DNA of 64,000 nt from Tethya wilhelma (GCA_964030475.1 CAXIPT010000006.1:4676917-4740916), one strand, 5' to 3'; counted from the stretch's first letter, positions 12,135 to 25,525 are shown. Program-made: numbers and translations. The notes: generated by a model from the sequence alone, not told the origin.

Positions 12135-12750
12135 AGGAAAAAGGTTTGTGCACTTTTTTGAAAGTTTTTTCTAACACATTTTCCCTACCCAAAGAAAACT
12201 TGATCGTGTTTTTTTGTGTCTGTGTGTGTGTGTAAGTTTTTTTTGTACAGAAATTCATTTAACCGAATCATATGTTAACACATAATTATGGTAGTGAATA
12301 CTAATCAACACTCAGATTCATTTTCTGTAATACAATATTCATCCCCTTGCTGATTCATGACCAGCTTATATCTTATTCATTTTGTGTTCCCCGAAAGCTT
12401 CAAACCACATTCAAGTATTCATGTATTGCCAGTCGAAATTCATGTAAGTACACGAATACACTTACACTTATCAATGGAAAACATTTACTCCTCAAAACTA
12501 CCTGTGATTATCTATCTTTGTGTCTGTTTGATGATTCTGTAACGATAATCAGTGAAGAATTTTGACCCTGTACTGTTGACAGCTGCGAACTTAAATTGTT
12601 TGTGCGTGTAAATGTTTATGTATACGTAATTGTCGTGAACAGTTTATGTACTTAAAAGTTCTTTTGTTTTTTTGCTTTTTTGATTGAGTTCTTGAAACTT
12701 GTGCTGTGGCTAAATGCTGCACATTGCTTGTTTTGGAGATATTTTATTAT
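12135..12750 (+). other. KLF 3' UTR, AT-rich
   Basis: T-rich sequence without a supported exon. Several AATAAA motifs follow just downstream (for example 12950-12955) in the duplicated block shared with the OTUD7 3' flank. KLF and OTUD7 are therefore tail-to-tail with a short shared 3' region. Confidence 0.6.
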
Positions 12751-13667
12751 AGGTCTTTTTTTTTCTTTCTTTTTTAAATGTTATGCTCATGTGTATTGTA
12801 TGTTGTAATGTAAATTTGTAACGATTTTGTATCTCAGTTAATAATTGTTACATTGTTATATATGTCCATGGATGATGCATTTGCTATGTACACAAAATTA
12901 TAAAGCATTATATACTTGAGAAAATGTTCACTTCAACATGTTAAAAAACAATAAATTGTGACATTGATGTATGTGTATGTACACATGATAGAGGTGAGCA
13001 TTATTTAGAATTAGGGTGTGGCACATTTCATGTACAATAAAAAACACATTATCTACAGCACTGTAACATTGCACTACACCATTGTAATTATTATACAAAT
13101 AAAATTTTCAATCCTAGACAATTTGTTGGGACTCTGCAAAGCACTTTGAGCACATACCCTCTCTCTCTGCACTCCCAAAAAACTGGCAGCCTTGAGTCCT
13201 ACAAGTCATTTTCCTGTCTCCACTGCTAATGTTTATGGGTTGAATGCTATCTCTAGTGTATCTGCCACTGCTGGGACTACTGGTGTTCTGTTTCTTATAG
13301 TTGGAGGGCATTAGACCACTTGAGTTCATCTGTCTACCAGGGTAGGGTGGAGGTGCCTTTGGGTGGGATGAAGACTGAGATTTTGAGGACATTTTGGGCA
13401 GAGATGAGGTATTATTAGCAGTGTGTGATGATTGTGCAGCTCTTGGAGGTATTGCTGGAGGTGGTGCAGAAGTAGTTGTGTGCTTTGGACTCACAATGGC
13501 GTGGCTTGAATTCTGAGTTCCTTTCGAAGTGGTTTTGGGAAAAGTTTGAAATGCCGAAGACTGAATGCTTGATTGTGGGCTCACAGAGGGTAGACCTTGG
13601 TATGGCAGCTCCCTGTGTTGGTCCACAGGATCGGGTGAGGGATGGCGCTGATACTTCGGAGGTCTAT
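12751..13667. repeat. Duplicated block, copy 1: partial copy of the OTUD7 C-terminus (minus strand)
   Basis: Matches 13669-14585 with a few percent substitutions and small indels. On the minus strand, 13114-13626 repeats the last 170 residues of the OTUD7 protein, including the second A20 zinc finger, with changes such as S/P and V/M. It stops at the single n at 13668. Best read as the other haplotype placed in tandem, not a pseudogene. Confidence 0.85.
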
Positions 13668-13668
13668 N

Positions 13669-14585
13669 AGGTCTTTTTTTTTCTTTCTTTTTTTAAATGT
13701 TATGCTCATGTGTATTGTATGTTGAAATGTACATTTGTAACGGTTTTGTATCTCAGTTAATAATTGTTACATTGTTATATATGTCCATGCTGCATTTGCT
13801 ATGTACACAAAAAATTATAAAGCATTATATACTTGAGAAAATGTTCACTTCAACATGTTAAAAAACAATAAATTGTGACATTGATGTGTATGTGTATGTA
13901 TGTACACATGATAGAGGTGAGCATTATTTAGAATTAGGGTGTGGCACATTTCATGTACAATAAAAAACACATTATCTACAGCACTGTAACATTGCACTAC
14001 ACCATTGTAATTGTTATACACATAAAATTTTCAATCCTAGACAATTTGTTGGGACTCTGCAAAGCACTTTGAGCACATACCCTCTCTCTCTGCACTCCCA
14101 AAAAACTGGCAGCCTTGAGTCCTACAAGTCATTTTCCTGTCTCCACTGCTAATGTTTATCGGTTGAATGCTATCTCTAGTGTATCTGCCACTGCTGGGAC
14201 TACTGGTGTTCTGTTTCTTATAGTTGGAAGCCATTAGACCACTTGAGTTCACCTGTCTACCAGGGTAAGGTGGAGGAGCCTTTGGGTGGGGTGAAGACTG
14301 AGATTTTGAGGACATTTTTGGCAGAGATGAGGTATTATTAGCAGTGTGTGATGATTGTGCAGCTCTTGGAGGTACTGCTGGAGGTGGTGCAGAAGTAGTT
14401 GTGTGCTTTGGACTCACAATAGCGTGGCTTGAATTCTGAGTTCCTTTCGAAGTGGTTTTGGGAAAAGTTTGAAATGCCGAAGACTGAATGCTTGATTGTG
14501 GGCTCACAGAAGGTAGACCTTGGTATGGCAGCTCCCTGTGTTGGTCCACAGGATCAGGCGAGGGATGGCGCTGATACATCGGAGG
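13669..14585. repeat. Duplicated block, copy 2: genuine OTUD7 3' end
   Basis: Second copy of 12751-13667. It is continuous with the rest of the deubiquitinase reading frame beyond 14585, so it is the copy to use for the gene model. Confidence 0.85.
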
Positions 14586-15987
14586 GCGATAGGGAGGGGG
14601 TGGGCGGGGATTGGCACCCTCTGGGACACTCTTAGGTGCAGCGACGTTTCCTAGATGTTCGGGACTAGCACTCGATTGCTTTGAGAGCTGTTTTTGGTAG
14701 CACATTGAGCAGAGGTTGTTTGTAGCTGCTCTTCCAAACAGATCACACCCCTCACCTTCGCAAGGTACGGGCATGTTCTCTAGTTTCTTCTTTTTCTCCT
14801 CCTCTCTACGGAGGCGGTTCTCCTTCTCCTGTTCGTACTGTTTGCGTATGTTCTGAAGGTACTTGTCCACCAGCTCCTTCTGGTAGATCGGCTGAGCCTC
14901 TTGAGTGATGCATGCAGCTGGGAACCTGACCTTGGGCACTTGAACGGGAAAGAGATGATCGTAGTCTTCGTCAGTTGCCTGTCGTTGCTGCTCTATGGTT
15001 GGCACCTTCAGCTGGATCCATCTGAGGTCCATGTAGCTCTCTATTAGACGAATGATGTCATCGGGGAATTCCCCAATTGGGTACTCCATCTTGGACCACT
15101 TTTCTTTCACATTTTTCTTTTTTGGGTCGAAAATAAACTGCACAGGAAGTAGCGAGCCATCGGGTGTGACGAGAGGCATGACGGTTTCTTTACGCGAGTT
15201 ACCACGAGCGTACTTCACCCTACTCTGGTACTGCTGTTGTGATTTACTCTCTTGTTGGACATCTTCTCGTGCCACGAGTGGAGAAAAGTGAGCCGAATCG
15301 TATGCCAGAACGAGCGGTGATTTGTAACAGGCGGTGGGGTTGACTTCAAGAGGGAGATAGATGCCACCGAAGTAGATGGGAGCCAAGTCCTGCCCGCTGT
15401 AATCCTTCAACATGTTGTTAGAGATGATAATGATGGCTCTGCGGATCACGTGTGCCAATGCAAACACATGCACCTCTTCCAAACTCTCGTAACTCAGTCT
15501 CAAAGAACTGTAGCGCTTCAGCGATGCTGTCACAGGCTGGCGACGAGGCTTATTGGTAGCGATACGAACAATCTCTCCCCATTCAAACTCCCACTCCTCT
15601 TCAGAGAACCTCAGTCCCCCGGCCTCGTTGTTCCTCAGTTGGGTCTGGTACTGCCATCTCCTGCGAATGGCGTCTCTCTCTATGCCCGACGTGAGGAGAC
15701 GATGAAGAGCTGTCCTCAGGATGAGCTCTCTGTCGTGGAAGCCCCACATGTAGAGGGAGGCGGCATGAAGGAGGCAGTTCCCATCGCCAGAGGTCGAGAG
15801 GGGCTCGAGACGAGGGAGCTTCCCTGTCGTTGTCCACCAATTAAGACGACCTGTGATTGTAATGTGTGTTAGTGGTGCAACGTGTTTAATAATCATAAGT
15901 TTAAGAGTGTGGGCATGTTATTGCATGCTTGAGTAAAAGAGCATGTACACACACAGACACATTTTATCATTAAGTGAAGTACATGTT

Positions 15988-16026
<39 letters not shown>

Positions 16027-16464
16027 CTAGCACAGCTGGAGGTGGGGCTGCTCAGACCATTACCTACAAGTGCTCAACAAAGGAAACAGATCCACTGTCT
16101 CTAGGGAATTAGATCAGCACACTTTGGCAGAGGACCAAGGATATTACAAGCCATCTAACACTGTACACACACTTCAATGGGGTGACTGCTCACACAGCCA
16201 CACACAACATACAATGAAATGTGCCATAATAATTTTGGTCTCCCATATCAAAACATTCCAGTGTCCTAAATAACACCAGTCTAATAGCAGCAGCAGCCCC
16301 ACCTCTAGAGCATAGCAATCCTTTTTTGATTTTTTATTTATTTATTTCTCAGCTTCCTTGGAAACTGATAGTAGGGAGTATTGTTTATTGGAGTTGAAAC
16401 ACAACTAGTGAAACCATCCAGTGGCAGACCACAATGAGTACGAGTGAATTGAGTAACGTACACA

Positions 16465-16524
<60 letters not shown>

Positions 16525-16612
16525 TATAAGCTGAGAACTATCTTTGATCAATAACTTCCCATGTATGAGGGCGGGGCAACAAGGAAGTGTAGCAATATGT
16601 ACTAGCTGTAGC

Positions 16613-16694
<82 letters not shown>

Positions 16695-16874
16695 TCAGAT
16701 CAACACACACAAAGCATGACTCATTGCTGAGATGTGTGATAAGAGCATTGAATAAAAAGAACAGGATATGTACACACACACACACAATGGAGACACTGTT
16801 GGTGTGTTTCACTCAAGGGAGTTGAAATCACATCAGGATCAAGAGTCTGGGGTCAGTTTCACTTCATCCAATTG

Positions 16875-16908
<34 letters not shown>

Positions 16909-17122
16909 TTGTTCTTTATGTGGATTCAGTTAGTGGATGTGTACCCATACTCTAAATAATATCTAGTCTAGAGAGAGACATGCAAATCAAGTTACACCCA
17001 GCCCACATAGCAACGAGCATAACGACAGAGGGACACACCTCTAGCCTTAAAAATGAGCTAATATAATTATTATTAGCACACACACACATACGACATCACA
17101 CACACACACACATACAATGTCA

Positions 17123-17154
<32 letters not shown>

Positions 17155-17531
17155 TGCAAGCATACAACAAATAGCAAGTCATCTGGTGTGTAGCTTATGA
17201 CCAACTAAGGTCAAAAATGACAAATGAAGTGCTCTCATCCTATCCAGCCCAGCCCGCCTACCATCCACCATTCATCGAACGACTCTCAGTGCCAAACCCA
17301 CAACTCCTTGTCCACAAATACCTGACTATTCATAGACACCAGAATGCAATACATATGCACATATAGCAGCATACTGGCACGCAACACACACACACACACA
17401 CAATTGCTTGACTACAAACTATACAGGAGAATAATGTAAGATTGTTTGTTCCACTGTCACACCACACAATCACATCATATGTACAAGTAGGCTACACACA
17501 TACCATTGAGGATGTACATAGAGAAGTGCAT

Positions 17532-17563
<32 letters not shown>

Positions 17564-20500
17564 AGAGCATGGGTGGGGCTGCTGGGAGACAGAGAGGGCC
17601 TAGCAGGTGTAATGAAAATGGTTGAAATTCCAGGAGCATAATCTTCCATGAAATGGAGTAAGCGGCATCAAATTACAGTCAACATTACTGCTATATATTT
17701 ATACCAGTGGAGTACAATATTGCTGGGAATGGAGTGTCCAGGGAAGGAGGTGGATCTCACACAGATGGAGATAGCTGGTGGCTAAGATAACTGTATACTT
17801 AATGCACTGGGATTATCACAGAGCACACATACTTGGCATGTAGGTACCCACCCACCTTGAGATGTGACAGTTATCAGCTAACAGACAGAAAGAGAGAGAA
17901 CTATAGCACTAGAGTCTGCTATTTTTAGACAAATTGAAATCTATTTCATTTCTATGAGTTTTCTCCTAAATTTAGGTTATCAAATGCTACAGAGAATTAC
18001 ATACATGTGGAATGTGGAACTGTATTTTACCCATTTTGGTACACACATAAATACATACATACATTTGACTATATATAAACTTTGGACTTGAAGCCACAAC
18101 ACCACACTAACATTTCAAGAAACCATACTTTCTACCCCTGCACCCAGTGTATAGTACACACAGCCATTGATGGGAGCAGTTGAATCAACCCATATGAGTG
18201 TGGTTGATGCCAGTGGCGTGTTCAATGGTCAGACTGGACCAATGAAAAGAGCCATGGGAAGCCAAGGGTGGTTAGGAAAATGTAATTATGCGCCTGTGTG
18301 CCACCTGGTACTACACAATGGGCATGGCTGCTCATGCACTGCACACACTCACAAACACACACACACAGAAGTGAAGTTTGGGTGGGGCACAGTTGAAAGA
18401 TATGAACTAGCTCAGCATTATTTGTAGGTTGTTTTCTTTAAATTCTAAAAAAAAGAAGTTCCATAAAAAAAGCTTTGATTATAAAAATAATCATAACAGA
18501 GAGAAAGAAAATAAGAGAAGCTGTGTATTCTGAGAAAGAAATTTGCATGAGTTTCATAGCTGCATCATTCTGTAATTCTTGAGCCAGGATTACATAAGCT
18601 CAATGTGTTTAACACTCAAAGGATACCCACACACACTCGCACACAATAGCAGGCAATGTTCTGCCAACAGGCTACTAATGCAATGATACAGGGGCTACAA
18701 AGATGAACACCAGGTACTCCCATAGGCAAACAGCCAGCAACACAGCCAGAAAATTAGCAGCTAATGGCCTAGATAGATATATCTGGACACCTCCTACTGA
18801 CCTAGTCTCCCTCCATAGATTGTAAGCTTGTATTGCTATGGCACACACACACACTCACTCACACACACACTAAAGTGGCATGCCAGAGTAATTAGTCCAT
18901 GACCGGCACTCACACACCATAGTACAATCAGGCCAGGAATAACACACCCCCACTGCATACGGTGAACCCCAGTGTGTGTGTGTGTGACGATATTATGCCG
19001 TACAGTGTGTGTATAATTATTTTTATTGAGAGTGTATGTATGTATAGTCTGGCACTGTGTTTTGTAGTTGCTATCAAACTACACATTCCTTGACAGTTTA
19101 AGGTAGATTGGTGTAGTCAAGTTACCATTATTGTCAGCTAAAAGCATTGAACATGAGCCAATGTACTCATTAATAACACCAACTACCTATAAAAGACTCA
19201 TATGACGTGCCTAAACAATGGGCATAGCTGTAATAGTGCATAGCTCTTGCAAGTAGCAAGCTGTATAGCTAGCTATAGGCTACTAGTTGAGTTCAGTTTG
19301 GGTGGGGCAGTGCAATGGATATAGAGATGGAATGAATTGACTGTGAAAGTCAAAAGCCTGCTCTCACACAGAGATAGAGATAGTGTAACAGGATAATGTT
19401 TCAGTTGTATACAAAACACTCAGCTACTCACTACACATACACACACACTCACACACATACACTCTGACACACACATACAGCTTTTGTCTGCCATAATAAT
19501 TTTCAACACAGCTGCAATACAACAAAAAGAACAGAGAACTCCTCTTATCTCTTAGGTGGGTAGGGCTACCTGCACACACCACTCTCACACTCACACACTA
19601 CAGAAGGAGGGTAGGGCTGGCTTCTCTCTTTGTGTCATCAATTTACAACTTACACACACAAAAGATTACAGTTTACCTATTGTGTGTGTTTTGTATGGCT
19701 TTTGTTATCTCTGTCTTAGTAACGTTTTCATAGCGGTCTCTTCAGTTGACACAGTGTCTACACCGCCAAGACACCCAGATACACCCCTCTCCTAGCTAGC
19801 AAGCCAGAGGATAACACATTAGTTGGAAATTCTCAAATACACTGAAAGTGTTTCAGAAATGCTCTGAAGTTGATTTGTGTGGTGTAGACAGTGCCAATTT
19901 TCAAGTTTTTGCAATTAACTATTTCTCAAACATACTAGAACATAAATTCCTATTAGATAAGTTACACATACACACAAACACATCACAAAAAAAACTGGAA
20001 CTTTCTTGCAAGCTTACATATTGCATTAAGTAAAAACATACAGCAAAACTCAAATTGGTGTCAAGTGTATGATTAGTGGCACAGCAAACTTTAGCAGCTA
20101 TGAAAACACTTTCAGGTTACAATATAGCACATGTCTCTTCAACAAAGGATGTTGCAAAACATCAACTCTATTATATACTGCAAAGGAGGAGCACACATGC
20201 AAAGCACATCAGTGAGGCTGAAACAAGGAAACATGCAAGAAGTGACTCAGCTTACCCAGACAAGTGGCTACAAGGCTCAAGTGTCTATCTGTGTGTGTGT
20301 AGCAGGTTAATAGGCTGACAAGATGCTCTCTATAATGTGTGTGAGTGGAATGATACTGTGAGAGTCAGAGAGCAAAGAAAAAATTCCCAATCTACACACA
20401 CTATGCTCTGATTAGATAACCATCTCAGCTCCTCCCACCAAAACAGCAGCTGTGACCACAGCACCTGCCCACATAGTGTAGACCCATGGCTACACCCCCA

Positions 20501-21919
20501 CCTGCATGGTAGCTGGCCGCTCAAGGCATGGTGCAGGTCATGTCAGCTAGCTAGCACCACAAGCAAACATCGCTACTGCGATGTCCTTGGTTTGCTCAAA
20601 GACTTGCTTGTGTGTTGTTGGGGAAATAACAAAGGTGTCGCTGACCTCGACTGGTGTCTGTGGTTATATGGTGATGCAATTAGCACTGGAACTGCAACAG
20701 TTGGTGCACAATATCTCAATAATTTTCTCTTTAACACTTATCAACACAACCACAGCTGTATGGTACAGAGCAGCTCATTCTAATTAGAGCCCACCCTCCC
20801 ACTCACCACAGCTCTCTAGAGCCCTCTTGTGGGATATTTCAAGGAGGTCGCTAGCAATGTACTCCTGCAGGTCCTCGCTCTCGGCAGAAAGGTCGGGATA
20901 GACGAAAGAGTGTTGGAAGAACTTGTCATCAATCGTAACCTATGTGGATGTGAGGAGTAAAGTTGGAATGAACAGTCGGTATATTTAGAGCTCAAATCTC
21001 CAAAACTATATATAGCACCTAGCTGCTTTAAAATTGGAAAATAGTTTGCTGCAATGACGTAGATTGCAGGTATAAAACACACACACTGTCTATGTGCATT
21101 CAATTATTGTTGTATGTACAGGGTATACACCATTGTGTGGGTTTTAACGGTAAACACATCAATATAATGTACTTGTACATTGTTGAACTATCATCAAACA
21201 ACATATGGTGTGTTGGGATACTGCCAAGGTGAACATATGCTCTCACAGACTCATGGAATCGTGAATATGCTGACTTATGTACATGTGTGTGTGTGTGTGT
21301 GTGTGTGTGCATTAGGCAAAGCCAACACCCAAGCATTATTTTTAATTTCTTGCATTTTATGGTAAGTGGTCGTCACAAACAAATACTAAATATCGATCTA
21401 TTGTACCAATCATGACCATGGCAGCCCAAAAAGGTCCAACTGTTACCACAATAAATGGGATACATCATTGAGGTTATATTGCAGCACTGTGTATCAACCA
21501 ATATTTGTACCTGTTCTTTGGCTTGGACCTTCTGCTTAGAGATGGCCACCTTGTTGAACTTGTCCACTATCTCCCCAGCGACCAGCGACAACCCTCTCCC
21601 TCTCTTCTCTCTCTGTCTCTTGGCCAGCTGTCTCCTCTGAGCCTCGTTAGCATCCATAGACGCAGTACTCACAACTAGATTAAATACAGGAAGGAACAAA
21701 GTACTTTTAATTTTGACGACCCTTTACCAGCTACTTCATGGCTAAAGATTTCAGAGTTTGTAAAATAAACGGTGATTTTCACTGCATACAGTATTATGAG
21801 TAGTTGGTTAGTAGCAGACATTACATGGTCAATTGGTACCTGAGTCTTCCAAATTGTAATGGCCATCTTCAGAGATGCTTGAGAGCGCAGGAGGAGACTT
21901 GAGACTCTCAAAGTCCTCT

Positions 21920-21956
<37 letters not shown>

Positions 21957-22272
21957 ATGTCTAATAATAATAATAGTACTTTTCATTACACATCAAGATT
22001 CAAAACAACAAGAAGTGTTGGATAAAGTGATCTTTTGTCTAAAAATCTCCTTCAAAATTCACAAAATACACTGTACACTGTACAATCTCTCTCTCTCTAG
22101 GCTCACTTGGGTCATAATGGAAGTCGGGCTGTTCAGGAGTGTGTGTGGTCTTGAGACCTTCGAATGCACTCACAGCAGCATCAATGTTCCACTCAGTGGC
22201 GTCAAGGAGGTCGTGTGCTAGAGCAGGATCAGCATTGGTGCGCGCTATGAAATCACTGAGAATGGAATCCAT
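14037..22272 (-). CDS. OTUD7: Cezanne/OTUD7-type OTU deubiquitinase with A20 zinc fingers
   Basis: Cysteine protease that removes ubiquitin chains; vertebrate Cezanne prefers K11 linkages and restrains NF-kB signalling. Coding exons (minus): 22272-22107, 21917-21840, 21674-21511, 20939-20807 and 15850-14037. Phases close exactly, giving 784 residues. Residues 1-45 form the UBA-like domain (MDSILSDFIARTNADPALAH). The stretch before the OTU domain reads PDLSAESEDLQEYIASDLLE. The OTU domain starts at about 181 with GRLNWW. The catalytic Cys is about 206 in SGDGNCLLHAAS and the His about 368 in AYDSAHFSPL. A20-type zinc fingers lie at about 544-567 (CEGEGCDLFGR) and 756-778 (CRTQGCQFFGS). The region between is Pro/Ser-rich with PPPYRPP and PPPYPGR. 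A 5' UTR exon probably ends at 22703 (GTAAGT donor), joining the acceptor before 22283. TNFAIP3/A20 is the alternative, but the UBA domain and GRLNWW favour OTUD7. Confidence 0.93.
15851..20806 (-). other. Large OTUD7 intron filled with simple repeats
   Basis: No credible exon on either strand. Holds many CA/GT runs (for example near 15989-16023, 16470-16522, 16880-16907, 17123-17154 and 17536-17562) and a long GA run at 16612-16691. Short open frames here are low-complexity readings of these tracts. Confidence 0.7.
16612..16691. repeat. (GA)n microsatellite
   Basis: About 40 uninterrupted GA units in the OTUD7 intron. Confidence 0.97.
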
Positions 22273-22703
22273 TGGGAGCTGAGCTGTGGGTGTGTGTGTG
22301 GGTGTGGGTGGGTGAGAGAGAGAGAGAGAGTTGCAGCACTCAAACACATAATCACATTTAGTGCTTCCATATTAGGACGTACACATACCACAGTTCCACT
22401 ACATACACAAAATAGTTGTGCGGGAGTTGAACAAACAGCAGCACAATCTGACTATTGAGAATCCACTATTTACTACCCATCACGTCCAGCCCATTGGAGA
22501 ACATACACAGACAGTGATTTACACAGCTAGACATGACATACAACCAAGTACAAGCTCTCTACATAAGCTTAATGTTGTTTTGACGTACAGTACATACACT
22601 ACTATTTAAAACACTGTAAATTTATCTCGAGCAGTGCTCATACGATCGTGCCCTACACGCACTCTCTCTTTGGACAATACCTACTGTAGCCGTTCAACTT
22701 ACT

Positions 22704-22898
22704 TTAGGCGATTCGCTGGCATCAACAGCTGGAGTACAGAGGAGCTCTGGACACAGTCACCGTCAAATTGACTTTTTTGTTGAGTCAGCACTTTCATCAC
22801 ATGATTGTCGCATGATTCACGTGACAGTGACAGAAATAAATACACACACATTCACTTTTGTGAAGATTTCAAGACGTTCTGTAGCCAGTGAAGAAAAG
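22704..22898. promoter_or_regulatory. Probable bidirectional promoter between OTUD7 and the plus-strand exon at 22899
   Basis: The minus-strand OTUD7 5' UTR exon appears to end at a GTAAGT donor just below 22703. A plus-strand ATG exon starts at 22899. Fewer than 200 bases separate the two transcripts' 5' parts. No TATA box was seen. Inference from gene arrangement. Confidence 0.45.
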
Positions 22899-22947
22899 AT
22901 GTCAGCGTTTCAGAGAAAGGGAACCGTTTCTAAAGCATCTGGACCGA
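22899..22947 (+). CDS. First coding exon of a plus-strand gene, possibly UBAP1-like
   Basis: The ATG opens MSAFQRKGTVSKASGP and runs to a strong GTGAGT donor after 22947, leaving one base in the last codon. The next plus-strand exons (from 26268) begin in phase 0, so at least one exon is missing if they are joined; the N gap at 25590-25875 could hold it. If joined, the minus-strand membrane gene at 23652-25029 sits inside this gene's first intron. The peptide itself is not recognisable. Confidence 0.4.
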
Positions 22948-23651
22948 GTGAGTTGCGTCTGTGTGTCAGTAATTGTCTGTAATTGCCATAGTTTGCACGA
23001 CTGTACAAATTATGTGTAGTTTCCATAGCAAACTTGAGCCAAAGTACGTTTAGTTTTGACAGCTATAGGTGTATGGGAAATATATATGAACATTTATGAA
23101 TCTATTATTGTATGCTCTGGGTTGTAGGGTGAATATTAAGGTCAAATTAACACATTGAACTTGAAATATTGTTAAAAATGAGTTTAATGTTCTTTTGCAT
23201 ATGAAATCAGGTCTCATGTTGATCTGACATAGACAAGGATCAGTGTAGTGTTAACATCATGTAACATATGTTTAAATACGGTCACCCGGCATTGTGTTTA
23301 CGCATTTCCAACACAAATGACATCATTTTGATGTCATAGTGTCAGATCTGATTGTCACATGCTTATGACCATGATGCAATCACCGCAGTTCTTATTAAAT
23401 GAGTTTATTTGTGAACACAAAATATTATATAGCTATTATTATGCACAACAAACATCTGCTATTGATACAAACAAAATTAAATGTAATATGTAATCTCATT
23501 GCTGTGTGTGATTATTTTAACAAGGGTTTTAGTTGAGAAAACATCAAAACAGAGTTGTAAGCAATAATTTATTTGTAGTTTCAGTCCTTTGGTGCCTTAA
23601 GTGTGATAGTTGGTCTTTTAAAGAAGGGTTCCATATTTTGTCAGAAGTTTA

Positions 23652-25029
23652 TTAGAAGTTAGTGAGAGTGAAGACGGTGCCCATCACTGTTAAAACAGTA
23701 CCAAGAACAAAACCAGGACTGCCGAGAGAAATATTGATTCCCGTTCCAGGAATATTGGGTGTGAAATCGGACTTTGGAAGTTTCTGGATCGGTAGCAACT
23801 TGTCGGTGATGGCGTACCAAAGCTTGCTTCCTGCTTCTACATCCCTTGCACTTTCACTGAGACCTCTTTGCTTCCTGCGTATGTAGCGCCGAAGGTAGGA
23901 GTTCATTTTGAGAGCAAAGATGTAGGAGAACATCAACATGAGGAGGTCGTTGAAGAAGTAAGTTGCATGTCTCTCACTGTCCATCCGCATGGTGTTCATC
24001 AGGTAGGGCCTAAGGAGGTATGTCAGGTTGATGAAGATGAGGAACAGATATCTTATCCACTGAATCATGAACCACGACCGAAATATCTTGTAAATGGATC
24101 GAACTTTTTTCAACCGTGCTTCATAGTCTTGGATACAGCTGTAGTATTCTGTTCCAGCTTTCTCCCAGTCTTTGTTGCCATGTTCCTCACTGCTCTCCAG
24201 TGATACCTTCAGGTCTGTTTGCTTCACGTCAAAATCCCCTTCAGGCACAGCCAGCCATATTGCTCCACATGTGATAGCAAAGCATGCCATCACAATACGA
24301 ACACCAGTTGATATCATATTGGTGACGAATATGAGTGTATGATAGGCGTAGATCAGTCCTCTAGTCAGAGCAGGACTACAGCTCTTTCTATTAAGTCTGT
24401 TGCCCACTATACCCAAGATAGGTGGGCCGATGGAAGACAGCACAAGAACGGTCATGAACGAAATTGCCATGATTAGTTTCGCCTTCTTTTTCAGCATGAA
24501 CATCTTTGTGTGTTTCACAAGACTTGCGTGAAATGCACACGGCCATTGAGCAGCTGATCTTAGGAAGAGGTAGCCTCCGTAGAATAAGTAGCCATATTCA
24601 AACAAGCTGAGGATGTTGCAGAGAAGGAGCAAGATGTGAGAGAGACGAAAGTACTGCTGTTTCTCTTGCATCCTATGTTGCATTTTGTTAGCTGAATTTG
24701 GGATTAGTGTCTCTGTCTTGTTTAGCTTGGCCATCTTGCTTCGTGACATCTCTGTCATGTTCTCTGGTGCTTGTTTTGGTTGCAAATCGCAAAATGATTG
24801 TAGCTCGTATTTGAGAACAAATTTGAAGCCTATCAGTGCTGTTTGGCTGAAGAGCAGGATCATGACTAACACCAGGACAAAGAAGAACTTGCACTTGACA
24901 GTAGCTGGAAGGTGTTTAGGACGGCCATGATGAGTGACCTGCAGGACAGGACAAGAGGCACATTATGTATAACTGTAGCGTATTCAAATTGTTCATCCTT
25001 ACCTCTACTTTAGCAACATTTGATTCCAT
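23652..25029 (-). CDS. Unrecognised multi-pass membrane protein
   Basis: Two exons: 25029-25003 (MESNVAKVE) and 24938-23652, joined in phase 0 by a GTAAGG donor and a CAG acceptor, giving 428 residues. I do not recognise the family. There are about seven hydrophobic segments: one near the N-terminus (KFFFVLVLVMILLF), one in a HILLLLCNILSLFEYGYLF stretch, one around SFMTVLVLSSIGPPILGIV, one or two around IVMACFAITCGAIWLAV, then RYLFLIFINLTYLL, DLLMLMFSYIFALKM and a C-terminal GFVLGTVLTVMGTVFTL. A charged loop of about 70 residues (DFDVKQTDLKVSLESSEEHG) separates the middle segments. It could be a receptor-like or transporter-like protein, but no signature motif supports either. A TATAAAAG box lies about 90 bases upstream of the ATG. 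Confidence 0.75.
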
Positions 25030-25116
25030 TGGTTAGCTTGTAAAATTTATAGTGAAAATTTCTCTTGGAAAATTCTCCGTTTATTTTCACTGACTGTAAT
25101 GATGTTGTCTTGATGG

Positions 25117-25124
25117 CTTTTATA
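25117..25124 (-). promoter_or_regulatory. TATA box of the membrane-protein gene
   Basis: The minus strand reads TATAAAAG, about 90 bases upstream of the start codon at 25029, leaving room for a short 5' UTR. Motif and position only. Confidence 0.5.
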
Positions 25125-25519
25125 GTAACAAAAAATGATAATGATATTCACAGTGTGAATTCCGAGAACTCCCTTCTCTCATGTCTCAGCCAGCTGTACT
25201 TTCGTGACTAGTTAACCTCTGTTAATAACTAGAGAATCCCTTGCTGAGTGGTGACCACCCAACAATCAGAGTTGCTGAGTGTGGTACAATGATTTCCTGT
25301 TTTTTCCTCCTCTAAGTCCTCAGCCCATATTGTGATGTGTGTTATCAACCAGTAGATTGTTGAGGGGGAGTTGTGTAGGGGTCACTGAGGGAAATTGGTC
25401 ATTACTTTCATGATGTCATACAGAGTGTTGTGATAGTCTCAATTTCAATCATTTGTGCTGTCATTGTGTGTGAAGCTGTCTTATGAAGCATCTGTTTATG
25501 GAAGATTACAAATGTTTCC

Positions 25520-25525
<6 letters not shown>

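Noticed and set aside
16612..16812. Open frame ending in SLSLSLSL
   Set aside because: Read-through of the (GA)n microsatellite.
22418..22609. Small plus-strand frame upstream of OTUD7
   Set aside because: No domain, no splice context; lies in the OTUD7 5' intron.
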